The notes beneath the pieces are model-generated. The model was given only the letters and a program-made list of their open reading frames with translations, was not told the origin of the DNA and made no database searches. Made by a program: the position numbers and the translations under genes. Shown one piece after another: positions 45,351 to 54,067 of a DNA stretch of 62,769 nucleotides. The stretch spans positions 1-62,769 of the forward strand of contig JAPOXY010000020.1 of the NCBI GenBank assembly GCA_026706845.1, in the 5' to 3' direction. The DNA comes from Gemmatimonadota bacterium. GTDB lineage: Bacteria > Latescibacterota > UBA2968. Numbering within the stretch: the first letter of the stretch is position 1; every line of letters starts with the position of its first letter.

Positions 45351-46094
45351 TTACATCACGTAGTATTTGACCGAAAGTCCGATCTCGAAATAGTGCAGTG
45401 GAAAGGTCCGCGCGAAGCCATAAGACTCCAGCTGACGCAATTCCCCGATCAGCAGGTTCCACCGCGCCCGTGCATCAACGGCTGCGCGACTACCTGCCAA
45501 TACCTCCACTCCTAAACCCACGTTGAGCCCCCAAGCCACATCCGTATCGTCAAACGGCGCCAGTTCCAATGTCGTATCGATCCCCCCGCCCAGATTCGGT
45601 TGTCCTGCAAAGATCAGGCCTGATACCGAATTTTTATAGTGGTAAAACCCACCGCCATAGGCGATGAAAGGACCTCCGGTCACGCCATCCGAACCACCTG
45701 TTCGCGCTTTCAGATGATACAGGCCGTTGATCGTAAACGCATTGACGGTCATGTAATTGCGCGCCAGCGGGCTTGTGATTTTCTGCCACTCCTCCGGCTT
45801 GTCTTCGGGCCAGTAAAAAGTCGCTTCTTGAATTTTGCCGGGATCAAAGCGCGTGCGGTGAAATTCCACCTCTAAGGTATTGCGCGCATCCCGCGCATAG
45901 GTGAAATACAGTCCGAATGCTTCCTGTGCGCGGAAACGATCACTCATGCCGAATACGGGGAAGTTGAAGTTGCCGCTCAAACCCAAGCCAACTTTCCCCA
46001 CTACGCCCGTGTCCTGTCCATGGGCATCGCCATAGCTATTGCCCGGAAGCGCGAAGAACATCAAACAAACTGCGGAAATTATCCCTCGTTTCAT
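45351..46094 (-). CDS. outer-membrane beta-barrel protein, unknown
   Basis: 247 residues, SD AAGGAGGG. A signal peptide (MKRGIISAVCLMFFALPGNS) is followed by amphipathic strands with alternating aromatic residues (GLYFTYARDARNTLEVEFHR, FHYKNSVSGLIF-like pattern) ending in HYFEIGLSVKYYVM, consistent with an eight-stranded OmpA/OmpW-like barrel. I do not recognise the family. First gene of the TonB-receptor operon, 38 bases before the receptor start. Confidence 0.65.
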   Translation of the reverse strand: MKRGIISAVCLMFFALPGNSYGDAHGQDTGVVGKVGLGLSGNFNFPVFGMSDRFRAQEAFGLYFTYARDARNTLEVEFHRTRFDPGKIQEATFYWPEDKPEEWQKITSPLARNYMTVNAFTINGLYHLKARTGGSDGVTGGPFIAYGGGFYHYKNSVSGLIFAGQPNLGGGIDTTLELAPFDDTDVAWGLNVGLGVEVLAGSRAAVDARARWNLLIGELRQLESYGFARTFPLHYFEIGLSVKYYVM

Positions 46095-46114
46095 ACGCGA
46101 CCCTCCTTGTGACG

Positions 46115-46133
46115 CCCACTCAATGCGAGTGGG
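46115..46133 (-). other. 5' leader stem-loop of the outer-membrane operon
   Basis: CCCACTC (46115-46121), loop AATGC, GAGTGGG (46127-46133): a seven-pair hairpin about six bases ahead of the AAGGAGGG SD at the start of the minus-strand operon. It may protect the mRNA 5' end or affect translation. Confidence 0.45.
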
Positions 46134-46285
46134 GATAATTGTTGCGAAGCACTATTTATTCTTATAACTGATAAAAGTACGCTTTAAAAATAAATAATAC
46201 TGATAGAATTAATGATAGTAAGTATTAGCTCACCGGAAATTTAAAACGCCTGTACTCAGATGTCAAGCGGTTTCGGTACAAAAAA

Positions 46286-46303
46286 TTCTGCCATTTGGCA
46301 GAA
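46286..46303. promoter_or_regulatory. operator-like palindrome
   Basis: TTCTGCCATTTGGCAGAA is a perfect inverted repeat (8-base arms, 2-base centre) lying 25 bases upstream of the candidate -35 of the gene at 46404. The size suits a dimeric DNA-binding regulator; no regulator gene is next to it. Confidence 0.45.
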
Positions 46304-46328
46304 CGGAAATTAGCATAAGTAAAAGTGC

Positions 46329-46356
46329 TTGCATTTGCTTATGATTTCAGTATATA
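46329..46356 (+). promoter_or_regulatory. candidate promoter of the dockerin-like gene
   Basis: TTGCAT (46329-46334), 16 bases, TATATA (46351-46356), about 50 bases before the ATG at 46404. Confidence 0.4.
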
Positions 46357-46403
46357 AATAAAAGGGAATCAGAGCACCCACTACCAGTTCAGGAGATTCG
46401 AAC

Positions 46404-47096
46404 ATGCCCTGGGTGCTTGTCGTATTTGCGTTATTGGTTTTTGTAACTCCTTCTTTGGCTGACCCTCCACGGCTTTATGTCGATACGCTGATTGAAAATC
46501 CCGCGTATAACAATAACTTACAGGAGTTGACAGAGAAACAACCGGGTGATACCATCAAATTTCAGATTTTCGCGCCTGATGCTGCAGGGCAAAAGAGTCA
46601 CGGTTATGTCGTTGAACTGGCTTTGCCGGGCAAAGCGTTTGACAGTTATATCGGCGATATCAATGGAATTGGATGGACTGAAAAAAATATGCGCTTTGCT
46701 CGCGCCAGGTCGGGCAATCCGACTTTAGCTATGCTATCTCTCGCCACGGTAACGATTCCGGCGAACGGCTACTTGGGCCAGATTACACTGACCGCAGCAC
46801 ATTCGCTAACTTCAGATATTGTTCTGATTATTCGAGCAGCAGCATGGGCAAACGAGGATGGGATTCAAGATATGGATGCGTCCGACGCGGCGATATCCTT
46901 TATGGAAATTCCTCCTTTTCCCGGCGATTTTGACGGTAATGAGATTGTCAATATGACCGACTTCTTATTATTTGTTGCTGCGTTTAATACCCGGTCAGGA
47001 GATGCCAAATACAGTGTGCTGGCGGATATGAATCGCAACGGGACCGTTGATATGTTTGACTTTTTACTCTTTGTCACTGCGTTTGGTGGTTCATAG
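46404..47096 (+). CDS. secreted protein with two dockerin-like EF-hand loops
   Basis: 230 residues, SD CAGGAG. Signal peptide MPWVLVVFALLVFVTPSLAD. Residues 24-165 look like a cohesin-type or similar beta sandwich (GDTIKFQIFAPDA, GYVVELALPGKAF, AANGYLGQITL-like strands). The C-terminus has two 12-residue calcium loops, Asp175-to-Asp186 (DFDGNEIVNMTD) and Asp208-to-Asp219 (DMNRNGTVDMFD), each followed by FLLFV. This is the dockerin pattern of a duplicated EF-hand without the linker typical of clostridia. The same FLLFV-ending loop is present once in the nuclease at 10174. Monocistronic, with a palindromic terminator-like element downstream. Confidence 0.8.
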   Translation: MPWVLVVFALLVFVTPSLADPPRLYVDTLIENPAYNNNLQELTEKQPGDTIKFQIFAPDAAGQKSHGYVVELALPGKAFDSYIGDINGIGWTEKNMRFARARSGNPTLAMLSLATVTIPANGYLGQITLTAAHSLTSDIVLIIRAAAWANEDGIQDMDASDAAISFMEIPPFPGDFDGNEIVNMTDFLLFVAAFNTRSGDAKYSVLADMNRNGTVDMFDFLLFVTAFGGS

Positions 47097-47116
47097 ACTA
47101 TGAACTCGATATAATA

Positions 47117-47139
47117 TTACTTATTTTTTTAATAAGTAA
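47117..47139. terminator. AT-rich palindrome between convergent genes
   Basis: TTACTTATT (47117-47125), five T, AATAAGTAA (47131-47139): a perfect nine-pair hairpin in the 55-base gap between the convergent dockerin-like and GWxTD genes. There is no strong T-run outside the stem, so termination strength is uncertain. Confidence 0.4.
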
Positions 47140-47151
47140 AACATCTCCCTC

Positions 47152-49767
47152 TTATCGAATCCCAAAGGTCGTTTTTTTCCTCACCTGTACGCCGCTTACC
47201 AGATCTTCTACGGTTATCTGTACCTCATGGTCGCCTTTTCCAGCCCCGTCGAGATTTAGTTCCACATAAGAGAGACCATCTGTGGTATTTCCGATCTGGT
47301 CGTAGGTTACGCTCACGCCCTGTTCCCCTTCCGCTTTTCCCAGCAGACGACCCAGTCCAGCGAGTACGCGGGCACCCTGGCCCATTTGGTCTTTAGATCG
47401 GATGTCATAGGTCACGCGGTAATGCGTTTGTCCAAATTCATTTTTACTCAGGTGATAGATTTCAAAATAGAGAAAGGCCGGATGTTTTTCCGGGAATGCC
47501 CATACCGACATGGGCATTATGTTCAATCCCTGTTTGACAAAAACACCTTCTGATGGTGTCTCATCTGAGATTGACCAGGCCAACTCGATGTCGCTCAAAT
47601 TCAAGTCGGCTCTGGAATAGTCTTCCAATACCACCTGTTGTTGGTAGATCTGAAACCGCCGCGTTTCCGCCTCCCGAACCCGCAGGCCGAGTTCATAGGT
47701 TCCCGGCGGTGCTTCTATGGCGGCCATGTCCAGTACCAGGTTTTGCCATCCGCTGGATGTATCGACAGAGGTTTGTAAAAAGGTTTCATCGAGGAAAAAT
47801 TTTCGCTCGTCCCGGTACGTTTGATCCACTTCGGGATCTGTTAGTGCCGCGCTGCGTATGACCCAGGTGCCCTCCTGTTTTTTGAGCAGCGAATCCGGCG
47901 GGATGCCGCTGTAGATTTCCAGGCGTGTGCGACCGTCTTTTCCCTTAAAGCTGGCGGTGCGATACCAGAAATCCAGGGGTTGGGCATCCCGGGCAAAGTC
48001 GTGAAAGTCGGGAATGCGTCCGGCCATTTTGTTTAGTACCAGTTCTGGTGAATGGTACAGAAAATCCGTGAGGTCTCGCACGGCGACATAGCGCTCTTTT
48101 AATTCGTTGGGGACATGCGTGGGTACGGGGGCAAACTCAAAATTGCTCTGAAAGTATTCGTCGGTAAATGTGACCTCCAGGCCCTCCGCGACCATGGTAT
48201 ATACCCATGATTCCCAGGGTACTATGCTGGCGTCTTCGCGGTTGGTTACAGGCATGAATAGGCCCATCGCCTGATCGACAAACCGCTCCTGGCGCACCCG
48301 CGACGGGGAGAAACTCAGATCGCCCGTGTTCACATCGCCCAGTGCGGCGAGGGTTTGCTCTTGATCCTCTATTCGGGTCACCTGGTCGCCTTCGCCCGCG
48401 TCGGCAGCTTCCACTCGTTCCGACAATTCGGTGCGTTCAGCATCCTGAGCGTCTTCCAGCAAAAATATGAGTTGGATCTCATCCGAGGTCAACCCCAGGT
48501 CCTGGGGATTGGGCGCTTTAGGGCTGAAAGCCCGGTTGCTGCGAACGGGATATACCGGTCCCGTGAAAAATTCGCCCACTGCGTCCGGTCCGTAGAGATC
48601 TACGGCCATTCGCTCTTTGATGCGCTGTGCCTTGGCTGGCATGTCGGCATTCAGGCGGTCGGATGTTGATCGATAATCGGGTTCACCGTAACGGATGTAC
48701 ACTTCGCCCCGTCGATCCCAGGGGTATATGGCTTTGGAAAAGTGCGTGCGCGCGTGCCAGACCCGGCGGTAGTGTTCTGCCTGGCGCAAAAATCCGCCGG
48801 ATACGCGCGATAGGTCGTGCCGAATCCAGAAGCGGCGCAGAAATGCTTCGCGCTCTATAGCCGATGTGACTCTGGAGAGGGATTCCAGTTCGGGTATGGA
48901 GGCTAATAAAGAAATATCCCGGTAGAGTGCCGCCTCTGCGGCATCGAGAAGCCTGATGTAATTGCGAAAGATGCGTACAGCTCGTTCGCCATCGCCTTCA
49001 TAGAGAAAGACCTGGGCTATTAGAGGCAGAAAATGGCGCGTTTCGGCTGCATTGCCCAAATGAACCAGCAGGTCTCTCAATTCGGCGAAGCGCTCGTTCA
49101 TGGCGTAAATTATCCCCAATTTATAGGCGACATCCAGGTCTTCGGGGGTCTGCTGCACACAGCGCTCGTACAGGTTGATTACCCGGTCCCACTCGTCCTT
49201 TTTTTTGTGGTGTTCCGCCATGATTTTGCAGGCTGCGACATCCGTCGAGTCGCGCTCAAGTGCCCGTTCGGATGCCCGTTTCAAAGACCGATCCTCTTGC
49301 AGGAGTCGCACGAGGTCGAGGTGATAGCGTATTTTCTGCGATTGGGGCGCAAGAGCGATTGCTTTTTCAAAATGTGTCCGTGCTCCGCGGATATCTTCCT
49401 TCTGGTAGAGCGCGATCTGCCCCAGTCCGTCGTGTGCTTCTGCGAGATCTGGATTTAAGCTCAGTGCCTTTTCAAATGCCTGTCTGGCTTTTTTCCATTG
49501 TTTTTTCCGCTCGCGAGATTCCAGATATGCCGTGCCCAGGCGGGCGTAGCCTTCGGCCAATTCCGGATCCAGGTGTACAGCTTCTTGCAACAGATCTATT
49601 GCGTGTCGCGCACTGTCCATCTCGATCCGCACATCGGCAGCCAGCATCAGAGAATCCGACCGGGTCATCAGGGTTATGAAGGGCTGTTCTGCCTTTGCTC
49701 CGCATGCAATCAGAAAGATGTATATGGGAATCAATCGAATTGCAAAAAACCGAACGCGTTTTTTCAT
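47152..49767 (-). CDS. TPR-GWxTD lipoprotein
   Basis: 871 residues. Lipoprotein signal MKKRVRFFAIRLIPIYIFLIACGAK (lipobox LIAC). TPRs occupy about 30-290; the GWxTD-family core follows (LRRFWIRHDLSRVSGG, EHYRRVWHAR), with YPWDRRGEVYIRYGEPD near 350 in place of GWxTD. The C-terminal half is beta-rich (YFEIYHLSKNEFGQTHYRVT). Starts eight bases after the stop of the TPR-GWxTD gene upstream, so the two paralogues are co-expressed. Confidence 0.82.
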   Translation of the reverse strand: MKKRVRFFAIRLIPIYIFLIACGAKAEQPFITLMTRSDSLMLAADVRIEMDSARHAIDLLQEAVHLDPELAEGYARLGTAYLESRERKKQWKKARQAFEKALSLNPDLAEAHDGLGQIALYQKEDIRGARTHFEKAIALAPQSQKIRYHLDLVRLLQEDRSLKRASERALERDSTDVAACKIMAEHHKKKDEWDRVINLYERCVQQTPEDLDVAYKLGIIYAMNERFAELRDLLVHLGNAAETRHFLPLIAQVFLYEGDGERAVRIFRNYIRLLDAAEAALYRDISLLASIPELESLSRVTSAIEREAFLRRFWIRHDLSRVSGGFLRQAEHYRRVWHARTHFSKAIYPWDRRGEVYIRYGEPDYRSTSDRLNADMPAKAQRIKERMAVDLYGPDAVGEFFTGPVYPVRSNRAFSPKAPNPQDLGLTSDEIQLIFLLEDAQDAERTELSERVEAADAGEGDQVTRIEDQEQTLAALGDVNTGDLSFSPSRVRQERFVDQAMGLFMPVTNREDASIVPWESWVYTMVAEGLEVTFTDEYFQSNFEFAPVPTHVPNELKERYVAVRDLTDFLYHSPELVLNKMAGRIPDFHDFARDAQPLDFWYRTASFKGKDGRTRLEIYSGIPPDSLLKKQEGTWVIRSAALTDPEVDQTYRDERKFFLDETFLQTSVDTSSGWQNLVLDMAAIEAPPGTYELGLRVREAETRRFQIYQQQVVLEDYSRADLNLSDIELAWSISDETPSEGVFVKQGLNIMPMSVWAFPEKHPAFLYFEIYHLSKNEFGQTHYRVTYDIRSKDQMGQGARVLAGLGRLLGKAEGEQGVSVTYDQIGNTTDGLSYVELNLDGAGKGDHEVQITVEDLVSGVQVRKKTTFGIR

Positions 49768-49774
49768 GGTGTCC

Positions 49775-52195
49775 TCACTCGATCTCGTCGGGTGTTTCCA
49801 ATTTAAAGGTCGCTGCTTTGGTCACTTTTTGCCCGTCTATGCGGTCCATTGCAGCGACCTCAATGACGTATTCTCCCGGCTCGGAACCGGACAGGTCAAG
49901 TGCCAGATAGTTGACCACGTTGTCGGCATCGCCCGTCTGGTCATAAGAAATCGCAATTTGTTCTTCGTTCTGGTCTATGCCCACCAGTTTTCCCAGGCCA
50001 CCGAGTACTTTTGCGCCAAACGACTGACCGGAACGCGGTTTTAAGCGGTAGGAGATCCGGTAGTCCGTCTGTCCGAATGCATCCTGGCTCAGTCCGTAAA
50101 TTTCGTAGTAAAGATAGACCAGATGCCGCTGTGTATAATGCCGCGTGGCCAGTGGAATGATTTCCAAATTTTGTTTGACAAAATGTCCTTTTCCGGTGGT
50201 CTGTTCAATTGAAGCCGCCATTTCGATATCGCTCAGCCAGAGTTTGCCGTGGCGATAAGACGGAACCCGCAAGGGCATGCCATAGACCTGCGTGCGTCCA
50301 GACCGCTCTTCGATGGCCTGCACGGCGAGGTAGTACGATCCAGGTTTTACATCCAGTGCGATTACATCGGGAATGATCCCGGTTTTTCCATCTACCCGCA
50401 GTACTACTCGTTTTGCTGCTTTGAATACCGGATCGCCTTTTGCATTGTAGAGAACAGCTCCCCGGTTTATCCGAACATCCCCGCCATCTCGCGTCAATGC
50501 GGAGGCGGGAAATCCGTAGTAGATTTCCACGCGTGTGCTGTCGCCCAGTCCTCGAAATGTGGCGGGATAGGCCGCGTAATGCAGTGGTTCGGCGAGAAAT
50601 ACCGGTACGTAAATTTCCCTGGGAGCCTGGCTTATAATTTGTTCGGGAACGAGAGGTCCCCACAAGTGGCGCATTTTGGTCGCCATTTCCGCGGGCAATA
50701 CGGCGTAGTCAAAAACGCCATCGGGCGCGCCGGGCATCTGGCGAAACGCGATTTCCACGCCTTCTCCCAATCCGGGATAGATCCAGTATTCCCACGCCCG
50801 GCGATCCTGGATCGGGAAGATGGGGCGTCCCAGAAATGCACCCAGTCCCCCCACGGCCATCGCTGATTCGGCTCGCTTTCGGATCTGTTCGCTTTTTTCA
50901 TTGCGCTCGGATGATCGGCTGTACAGTCTTTGGAACTGTCTTTCCAGTTGGCGTTGTGCCTGTTCTGCGCCAGCTCCGCGGTGGGTCACATTGGCACTGT
51001 CGCTATCAGCGGCGTAATCCGATAGCAGTATTTCGGCTGCCCAATCTACGCGGTCTAATAGCCGCTGTTTGACATCCCAGTCTTCGGGATGGGATTCGCG
51101 TTGCCGATTCGCGGAAGCACTTTTGTGGGATGGCGTGCCGTAGCGCACATAGACTTCGCCCCGTCGATCCCACGGAAAAACCGCCGCTCCGAAATGCTCC
51201 CGCGCATAAGCTACCCGGCGGAAGTGTTCGACTCTCCGCTCGTTGACGTCTGTAATGGGTGTGGGGTCTCGGCGTTTCCAGAATTGTTGCAGTAGTACTT
51301 GTCTGTCCTTTGCCTGCTGAAGTGCCTCTGTTTCCTTTTCTGAGGCAAACAGAGAAATATCTTCATAAGGCGTCCGCTCTCTGGTGCTCAGGCCAGCTAT
51401 ATAGGTTTCGAAAAGGGTCTCGGTTTTTTCGTAATTTTTTCGTTCCAGATAAACTTCGGCGAGTTCCAGCATATATTGCCGCTGGTTTGTGCCCTGAGTT
51501 TGCATGAGCCGCGACAGGGTGCGCGCGGCCTGGTCTGTGCGAGATAGGACGCGGTAGAGTTGTCCCAGTCGCCACATGGCGTCTTTGTGTGCGGGATTGA
51601 CCGCCAGTTGTTTTTCGTAAAATTCAATGGCGCCGTCTTTTTTTAGTAGATCGTATTCATACATAAAGCCCAGGCGATAATACGCATCTGGATGGTCCGG
51701 GTCCATCTCGACCACCTGTTCGAAAGCTCTGATGGCGTCGCGATTCATGAGATTCAGATGCGTCAGGCCAATGTGGTACTGGGCTTCTACATAGTCGGGC
51801 TTTTCGGCCAGGGCGCGGCAAAAATAATCAATGGCACGCACCCACTGGCCTTTCTCACGGGCATAGACGAGGCCCATGCCAAAGTAGGCTTCGGGCATTT
51901 TTCGCTGGTATTTTTCCGCATTTCGAAAGGCTTTTCTGGCTTTGCCAATCTGATCCTGGGTCAGATACACATGCCCCAATCCACAGTGGGTTGGGGCGTG
52001 TTTTTTGTTTGCTTGTAGAGATTGCTCAAACAAAGTTTTTGCGCGGTCTATTTCTCCTGCTTTGAGTGCCTGATTACCCAGGAGATAGAGGGAATCCGCG
52101 GCATTAGGATCAGCCCAAATTGGTGCAACAGTCCAGAATATTCCAAAACTCAGGACGAGTGCAATGCACCCGATATGCCAGCCTATTTTCGACAT
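49775..52195 (-). CDS. TPR-GWxTD domain protein with signal anchor
   Basis: 806 residues from the ATG at 52195; a TTG at 52201 is possible but less likely. The hydrophobic N-terminus (IGCIALVLSFGIFWTVAPIW) ends at a WA-D cleavage site. TPRs run from about 25 to 290. The core QQFWKRRDPTPITDVNERR, EHFRRVAYAREHF and FPWDRRGEVYVRYGTPSHKS (near 340) is the GWxTD family in its TPR-fused form. The C-terminal third repeats the YYEIYGLSQDAFGQTDYRIS segment seen in the other members. Downstream of the tandem PhyH gene by 18 bases, suggesting one transcript. Confidence 0.8.
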   Translation of the reverse strand: MSKIGWHIGCIALVLSFGIFWTVAPIWADPNAADSLYLLGNQALKAGEIDRAKTLFEQSLQANKKHAPTHCGLGHVYLTQDQIGKARKAFRNAEKYQRKMPEAYFGMGLVYAREKGQWVRAIDYFCRALAEKPDYVEAQYHIGLTHLNLMNRDAIRAFEQVVEMDPDHPDAYYRLGFMYEYDLLKKDGAIEFYEKQLAVNPAHKDAMWRLGQLYRVLSRTDQAARTLSRLMQTQGTNQRQYMLELAEVYLERKNYEKTETLFETYIAGLSTRERTPYEDISLFASEKETEALQQAKDRQVLLQQFWKRRDPTPITDVNERRVEHFRRVAYAREHFGAAVFPWDRRGEVYVRYGTPSHKSASANRQRESHPEDWDVKQRLLDRVDWAAEILLSDYAADSDSANVTHRGAGAEQAQRQLERQFQRLYSRSSERNEKSEQIRKRAESAMAVGGLGAFLGRPIFPIQDRRAWEYWIYPGLGEGVEIAFRQMPGAPDGVFDYAVLPAEMATKMRHLWGPLVPEQIISQAPREIYVPVFLAEPLHYAAYPATFRGLGDSTRVEIYYGFPASALTRDGGDVRINRGAVLYNAKGDPVFKAAKRVVLRVDGKTGIIPDVIALDVKPGSYYLAVQAIEERSGRTQVYGMPLRVPSYRHGKLWLSDIEMAASIEQTTGKGHFVKQNLEIIPLATRHYTQRHLVYLYYEIYGLSQDAFGQTDYRISYRLKPRSGQSFGAKVLGGLGKLVGIDQNEEQIAISYDQTGDADNVVNYLALDLSGSEPGEYVIEVAAMDRIDGQKVTKAATFKLETPDEIE

Positions 52196-52213
52196 GCTCA
52201 ATCGCCTGTGTAT

Positions 52214-53956
52214 CTACTTTGCCAACGGTCCCGTGGGCGCTTCTTTGCTGTAGAGCGCGCTTCCCCGCTCGTAGGATACCGCTACCTGTCCATTTTCTAC
52301 CTGTAAACGGGGTACATTATTTGTGCCCACATCCCGGTCCGGTCCTCTCATTACGGCGATTTGTGCATCGGTCATGCCCGCTATCAGGTCGCCCCATCGG
52401 CTTTCTGGATGCACCATGTCGCCTCCGCTGCGGTGGAAGTTCCGGGATGTGTATTTGATCAGGATGCCCCGTCTCGAGACCGGGTTCTTCCAGGCGAGAG
52501 CACCGTGGGTCGTCGCCCCATCCCCAAAAAAGAGCACGTCGCCCGCCTTCATCACTGGCTGCACCACAAGCCCCATATCGTCGTCGCAGGTGCGGATGCC
52601 CGGCGGCATGGGATAAAACGCTTTGTGGCTGCCCGGTACGCAGGCGAATCCGCCCAGACCGGGTTCCACGTCTCGCAGCTGCCAGGCCACGGTTACTGCT
52701 TGATCGTAACTGCGCCCGTTTTGAAACACATAGCCCATCGGTGGATAGAGGGGTTCGTTGTTGCTGTGTAGCGAGTGTCCGCTGCCGCCCAGGACCGAGC
52801 AGAATGCCGTGGCGCCTCCGCACCGCCCCCCGCTGGCGCCCATCCAGTTCAAGCGATGCTCGACCACTGGGTGTGCAATCATTTGCCGGAATGGGTCGCT
52901 ATACGGTTCTGGCAATTCGAGCAATCCAGAGAGGAGAGGTCGCCCTGTGCCAGCCAGGCTTTTCGATCCTCGCGCGAGTTCTTCGCCTACTACGATGCGA
53001 TCTTCAAATTTATCGATGGTTTCGTTGGCCGCTGCCAGCCATTCTTCGTCCATTACGCCGCGGAGTACCAGATATCCGTTCAAGTCCCAGAAATAGAATT
53101 CTTTGTAATCAATCCCCGAGTCCGGGTCCAGTTTGTAGATCGATGGATGAAATACCTCGCGCGATTCGTCCATCTTTACCGTCTTTCCATCCGTGACAAT
53201 GGTCGGGGGAGGTGTCGTGGATTTGTAACCGGGCTTGTAAAGCGATGCACGCTGTTCTTCACTTAAAGCGTCGTGCCATTCCGGGTGCGGTTCTTCCTCT
53301 GTCTGTGGGCCTGTTCCTGCAGATCGGATCACGCCCCTGCCCACGTATTCATAAGATAGCAGTCGCTGCTGTCCATCTCCCTGCCACGGGCGCATTCCCT
53401 GTAATGAGGATAGTGCTACTATCAGGAGATCACCCGACTTCAGAACGGGCTGGTATGTCAGGCCCATGTCGTCTTCGCCCGTGGTTATGTCTTCTGGCGA
53501 TGCCACATTACTTTTGTGCGAGCAGGGCAGGAGTACGAAACCGCCATCCTCCTCGTTCACGTCTTCCAGTGCCCAGATTACGCGCACGCCTTCGCAATAA
53601 CGCCGGTCGTTCTGGTGGTAATACGCAATGCCCGGCATTCTCGGTTCGTTGCCGCCTGTTAGTGGTGCTGTGGTATCGCAGGTCTCATCGCACAAGATTT
53701 CGGGTTCCCGGTCCAGGCGGAAGCCTATTCCTACAATTTGATTGAGATACCACACCAGGTGCGGATGGACGAGCAGTTCCCGGAATGGTTCTTTCAATTC
53801 GCCTTCCCATCCCAGCATGCCCGATAGTTGACCGGCTTTGTCGATGGTCTGGTTCAGTTGCGCGACTTCGCCGCGGTTCAATACGCCCGGTACATGAAGG
53901 TAGCCAGCTATATCAAAACAGTAATTCTCTTCGTTGCTCATGAGTTCTTGATCCAT
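52214..53956 (-). CDS. tandem phytanoyl-CoA dioxygenase-like protein with degenerate iron sites
   Basis: 580 residues, SD GGGGGAGG. Two consecutive PhyH-type double-stranded beta-helix domains (about 10-215 and 285-510). Canonical members bind iron with HxD and a distal His. Domain 1 has H114-Q-N116 and SLQG where the distal His should be, so it is probably inactive. Domain 2 has H397-S-N399 (HxN), keeps the distal H484 in TTHG and Arg495/496 for 2-oxoglutarate. Both contain the conserved (C/G)SHK loop. No signal peptide, so probably cytoplasmic. It may be a sensor or an oxygenase with altered chemistry. A 111-base AT-rich gap separates it from the lyase-like gene upstream. Confidence 0.82.
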   Translation of the reverse strand: MDQELMSNEENYCFDIAGYLHVPGVLNRGEVAQLNQTIDKAGQLSGMLGWEGELKEPFRELLVHPHLVWYLNQIVGIGFRLDREPEILCDETCDTTAPLTGGNEPRMPGIAYYHQNDRRYCEGVRVIWALEDVNEEDGGFVLLPCSHKSNVASPEDITTGEDDMGLTYQPVLKSGDLLIVALSSLQGMRPWQGDGQQRLLSYEYVGRGVIRSAGTGPQTEEEPHPEWHDALSEEQRASLYKPGYKSTTPPPTIVTDGKTVKMDESREVFHPSIYKLDPDSGIDYKEFYFWDLNGYLVLRGVMDEEWLAAANETIDKFEDRIVVGEELARGSKSLAGTGRPLLSGLLELPEPYSDPFRQMIAHPVVEHRLNWMGASGGRCGGATAFCSVLGGSGHSLHSNNEPLYPPMGYVFQNGRSYDQAVTVAWQLRDVEPGLGGFACVPGSHKAFYPMPPGIRTCDDDMGLVVQPVMKAGDVLFFGDGATTHGALAWKNPVSRRGILIKYTSRNFHRSGGDMVHPESRWGDLIAGMTDAQIAVMRGPDRDVGTNNVPRLQVENGQVAVSYERGSALYSKEAPTGPLAK

Positions 53957-54038
53957 TTCAAACCTCCCCCAGGTTGGAAATAAGGATTATTGACAAGGCT
54001 GAGAAGCCAATCATTAATTAATCTAAAACATGTGTTAA

Positions 54039-54044
54039 ATTATA
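54039..54044 (-). promoter_or_regulatory. candidate -10 element ahead of the tandem PhyH gene
   Basis: A perfect TATAAT on the minus strand within the AT-rich gap 53957-54067, about 85 bases before the ATG. No good -35 is seen 17 bases upstream. Confidence 0.3.
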
Positions 54045-54067
54045 TTAAAAAACAAGAGAAATACAGT

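Larger units (their letters stand above)
46095..46403. other. 309-base AT-rich divergent control region
   Basis: No gene. It holds a stem-loop next to the SD of the minus-strand operon (46115-46133), an 18-base palindrome (46286-46303) and a candidate plus-strand promoter (46329-46356). The remainder is AT-rich with no repeats I can support. Confidence 0.6.
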
